A stretch of 64,000 bases of DNA, taken from the NCBI RefSeq assembly GCF_902459465.1, contig NC_047065.1:22643828-22707827 (forward strand), in the 5' to 3' direction. Below the pieces are notes generated by a model. The model was given only the letters and a program-made list of their open reading frames with translations. It searched no databases and had not been told where the DNA came from. Numbering within the stretch: the stretch's first letter is position 1; the number at the start of each line of letters is the position of its first letter. This document shows positions 61,918-64,000 of this stretch, piece by piece. Source of the DNA: Asterias rubens (lineage: Eukaryota > Echinodermata > Asteroidea > Forcipulatida > Asteriidae). The translations under genes were made by a program, and so were the position numbers.

Positions 61918-62085
61918 GGGCAACCTCGGTAGTCTAGTTGGTAAGACACTGCTCTAGAATTGCAAGGGTCGTGGGTTCGAGTCCCACCCGAGTAACATGC
62001 ATGTGATATTTCTTCACAGGACTCGGGAAAGTACTGAGTATACAGTGCTAACACACATCGGTGTATGGGTAAAAACTAAAAATTA
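61918..62085 (+). mobile_element. tRNA-derived SINE family S1
   Basis: The head has an A-box-like TAGTCTAGTTGGTAAGACAC and a B-box GTGGGTTCGAGTCCCAC with a perfect T-arm. The anticodon stem does not pair properly and the acceptor stem matches over only five pairs, so it is not a functional tRNA. A body (GACTCGGGAAAGTACTGAGT, ACAGTGCTAACACA) follows as in 6557-6715. Confidence 0.8.
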
Positions 62086-62514
62086 ATAAACACCAATACA
62101 GTCACGAGCCCGCCCCTTGAATGGTAAAGTCGATAGGCAATCTGAAAAACTGTAGGATTGATATTAGTTAAATCATCCCTCCGTTTATGACTTGTATATT
62201 GAGATAAGTATCTTGTCTGTTGTCAAATAACAGGGTTTCGTTATAACGTACCAAATGAACTATATTTTGCACTTTTTTTCTTCTTTTTGTGTGTGCAAAC
62301 AACGGACAGGTTTCACAATGAATATACAATGACTGTTAACATTCGTATCAATCTTTTATTATACAAGTTTCAAATACTCTACTGATGCATTAAGTAATAT
62401 TTTTCACAGAGTGTATAATTAGGAATCTATACAAACATTACATAAACAAATTGTTATGGACAACTCGTATTATTGGTTTAAAATACAAATGAGTTTTATC
62501 AATTTACGGTTTCC

Positions 62515-62891
62515 TTTAAGGGAAGGTACACTATTGGTAACTGTCAAAGGCCAGTCTTCACACTTGGCGTATCTCAACATACGCATAAAACAACAAACCT
62601 GTGAAAATTTGAGCTCAATTGGTCATCGAAGTTGGGAGAAAATAATGCAAGAAAAAACACCAATGTTGGACGAATTTGTGTGCTTTCAGATAGGAATGAA
62701 AGACTTCTAGCTGGAAGTCTTTTATTATTGTAGTGAGAAATTACCTCTTTCTCAAAATCTATGCTACTTTTAGAAGGAGCTGTTTCTCATAATGTTTTAT
62801 ACTATCAACAACTCTCCAATGCTCGTTACCAAGTATGTTTTTAAGTTAATATTTGTTTTGAGTGATTACCAATCGTGTTCCTTCCCTTTAA
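62515..62891. mobile_element. Fold-back MITE family A
   Basis: CTTTAAGGGAAGGTACACTA and GTGTTCCTTCCCTTTAAG are inverted ends with the same GGGAAGG change on both sides. The interior is of family A type. The matching end changes suggest a subfamily. Confidence 0.8.
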
Positions 62892-63051
62892 GACCTATTT
62901 TGAATTAAAATATTTTTATGGAAAAGCCGATGAAGAAATGTCGAGCTACAGTCTGTTCTAGGCTATATTAATGATATAATCTAAATCATTCCGTCGTTTC
63001 ACCTATTATTACGTCATGAAAATTTTACAAAATTTCAAGGTAGGAATCTAA

Positions 63052-63111
63052 ACAAACAAACAAACAAACAAACAAACAAACAAACAAACAAACAAACAAA
63101 CAAACAAACAA
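63052..63111 (+). repeat. (AAAC)n microsatellite, about 15 units
   Basis: Uninterrupted AAAC/ACAA tetramers; a second instance of the repeat at 43413-43537. Confidence 0.97.
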
Positions 63112-63256
63112 CCTATAACCAACAATATGTTTACACAGTAAAGCGTCGTGCACTGGCTATGGCTAGCCATGGCTGCTGACTTCGACATCAAATAACCATA
63201 ATATGCAAATACAAACACGCACATTCAGTCACTGATGTTGTAGACAAATCCATTGT

Positions 63257-63262
63257 TTTATT
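63257..63262 (-). terminator. Poly(A) signal (AATAAA on the minus strand)
   Basis: TTTATT on plus, that is AATAAA on minus, 47 nt downstream of the TAG stop of the exon at 63309-63416. It supports that exon as a real last exon. Confidence 0.6.
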
Positions 63263-63308
63263 CAATGAGTTAGTAAATAATAATGCCCTTGAAACACCGC
63301 CCTCTATC

Positions 63309-63416
63309 CTATCGGGCAGATCCGTAGTTTGCGCCACCGGCGTTTTTTAGAAGTGTTAAGACATTTTCTTCGGCTAGATCGTCTGCTTCGTCAGCTAAGA
63401 CTTCCACGCCAAAATT
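63309..63416 (-). CDS. Last coding exon of an unrecognised minus-strand gene (35 residues)
   Basis: On the minus strand an acceptor (CATCTTTCAG) is followed by 36 codons: NFGVEVLADEADDL, then AEENVLTLLKN, then AGGANYGSAR and TAG. It is acidic in its first half, probably soluble, with no membrane segment. The exon is a whole number of codons, has no internal stop and is followed by AATAAA 47 nt on. Codon-like composition differs from the surrounding repeats, and no repeat copy of it occurs in the window. The upstream exons lie beyond the right edge; the 584 bp to the right inside the window are repeat DNA. I do not recognise the protein family. A chance open segment is possible but unlikely given acceptor, stop and poly(A) signal together. 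Confidence 0.62.
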   Translation of the reverse strand, partial: NFGVEVLADEADDLAEENVLTLLKNAGGANYGSAR

Positions 63417-64000
63417 CTGAAAGATGGACACAAGACAAAATGAGATCATTGAAAACATTGTGGATTTAGCTGAACTTCAAACACTGCAATCCAATCTCCC
63501 TTATTTATATTTCTCCCAATTCTCTGATTACTTTGTCAGCACTTATACTGTTATTCGTCACACCGTGGAGAAATGGTTCAAGAACTATTACATGTATAAT
63601 AAGGCAATGGACACTACTAGTAATTACTCCCCCCAAAAAACATTGTTAAACGGTTCCTCTTAACGGTTTTGTAGTTTTTTTTAGGACGAGCTTATTTCTC
63701 ACTCAAATAATAAAATAGTTTTATAAGGTATCTGAAAGCACACAAATTTGTGCAACAATGGTGTTTTTCTTGCATTCTTTTCTTGCAACTACGATGACGA
63801 ATTGAGTCTAATTTGTCATAGCACAGACTTGTTATTTATGAATATGTTGGGATACACCCAAGTGAGAAATACTGGGCCCAATTTCATAGAGCGAGTTAAT
63901 AAGAACATATTGCTTAAAGGCAGTGGACACTATTGGTAATTTCTCAAAATAATTATTAGCACGAAACCTTTCTTGGTAACGAGTAATGGGGAGAGGTTGG
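63417..64000. mobile_element. Right edge: two family A MITE copies and a family D fragment
   Basis: 63598-63875 is a diverged family A copy (AAGGCAATGGACACTACTAG, TTTCTCACTCAAATAATAAA, GAATATGTTGGGATACACCC). 63875-63913 is a family D end (GGGCCCAATTTCATAGAGCG). 63914-64000 begins another family A copy (TTAAAGGCAGTGGACACTAT) that runs off the window. This would be intron of the minus-strand gene ending at 63309. Confidence 0.75.

Larger units (their letters stand above)
59779..63256. other. Intergenic region upstream of the CUB/LDLa gene
   Basis: The promoter of the CUB/LDLa gene should lie near 59800-60000, but no core element is evident. Contents: a degenerate repeat of TGCGTAATCCAGTAGCTGAA (about 59960-60270, roughly five units), a 102-bp tandem duplication, three closely spaced GATGACGTCAA boxes (61312-61350), a SINE, a family A MITE and an (AAAC)n run. 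60760-61900 otherwise shows nothing recognised. Confidence 0.55.

Noticed and set aside
61921-61996. A tRNA gene suggested by clear A and B boxes
   Set aside because: The anticodon stem does not form five pairs and the acceptor stem pairs over only five positions. The SINE body that follows recurs at 6557, so it is a tRNA-derived SINE.

Overview
The window is eukaryotic, AT-rich DNA with short coding exons, GT-AG introns, long repeat-filled introns and canonical poly(A) signals. Tandem xCT-like amino acid transporters, avidin genes and a very high load of short fold-back (MITE-like) elements and tRNA-headed SINEs suggest a marine deuterostome invertebrate, most likely an echinoderm. That placement is an inference; the species cannot be read from the sequence.

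Layout. (1) 1-38.3 kb, plus strand: three head-to-tail SLC7 light-chain transporter genes of xCT (SLC7A11) type. The first enters from the left edge and only its last five exons are visible (1960-7792). The second (16324-27932, 10 exons, 508 aa) and third (31100-38277, 10 exons, 493 aa) are complete. Corresponding downstream exons have identical lengths in all copies, so the array arose by tandem duplication. (2) 41.3-52.8 kb, plus strand: two avidin-family genes. The first has a signal peptide (212 aa). The second, read with the same 5' mini-exon, goes straight into the avidin barrel with no signal peptide (142 aa) and has lost both cysteines of the classical avidin disulphide. (3) 59.8-56.0 kb, minus strand: a four-exon gene for a 379-aa single-pass membrane protein with signal peptide, CUB domain, LDLa module, transmembrane helix and a tail with a PPPY motif. 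(4) 63.4-63.3 kb, minus strand: the 35-residue last exon of an unrecognised gene with its poly(A) signal; the rest lies beyond the right edge.

Non-coding sequence is mostly repeats: at least ten fold-back families, several tRNA-derived SINE families, a probable solo LTR with a 5-bp target duplication, a decayed LINE, and many tandem arrays. The arrays include a 155-bp triplication, a roughly 63-bp minisatellite of eight units, and a roughly 760-bp triplication directly upstream of the second avidin gene. In the first transporter gene an exon's 5' part has been tandemly duplicated with its splice acceptor.

Working together: the transporters keep the extracellular cysteine that links xCT-type light chains to an SLC3 heavy chain, but both complete copies lack the TM3 arginine of xCT, so substrate use may have diverged. 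The avidins are predicted biotin binders, one secreted and one probably intracellular. No functional link between the transporter, avidin and CUB/LDLa genes is evident beyond proximity.
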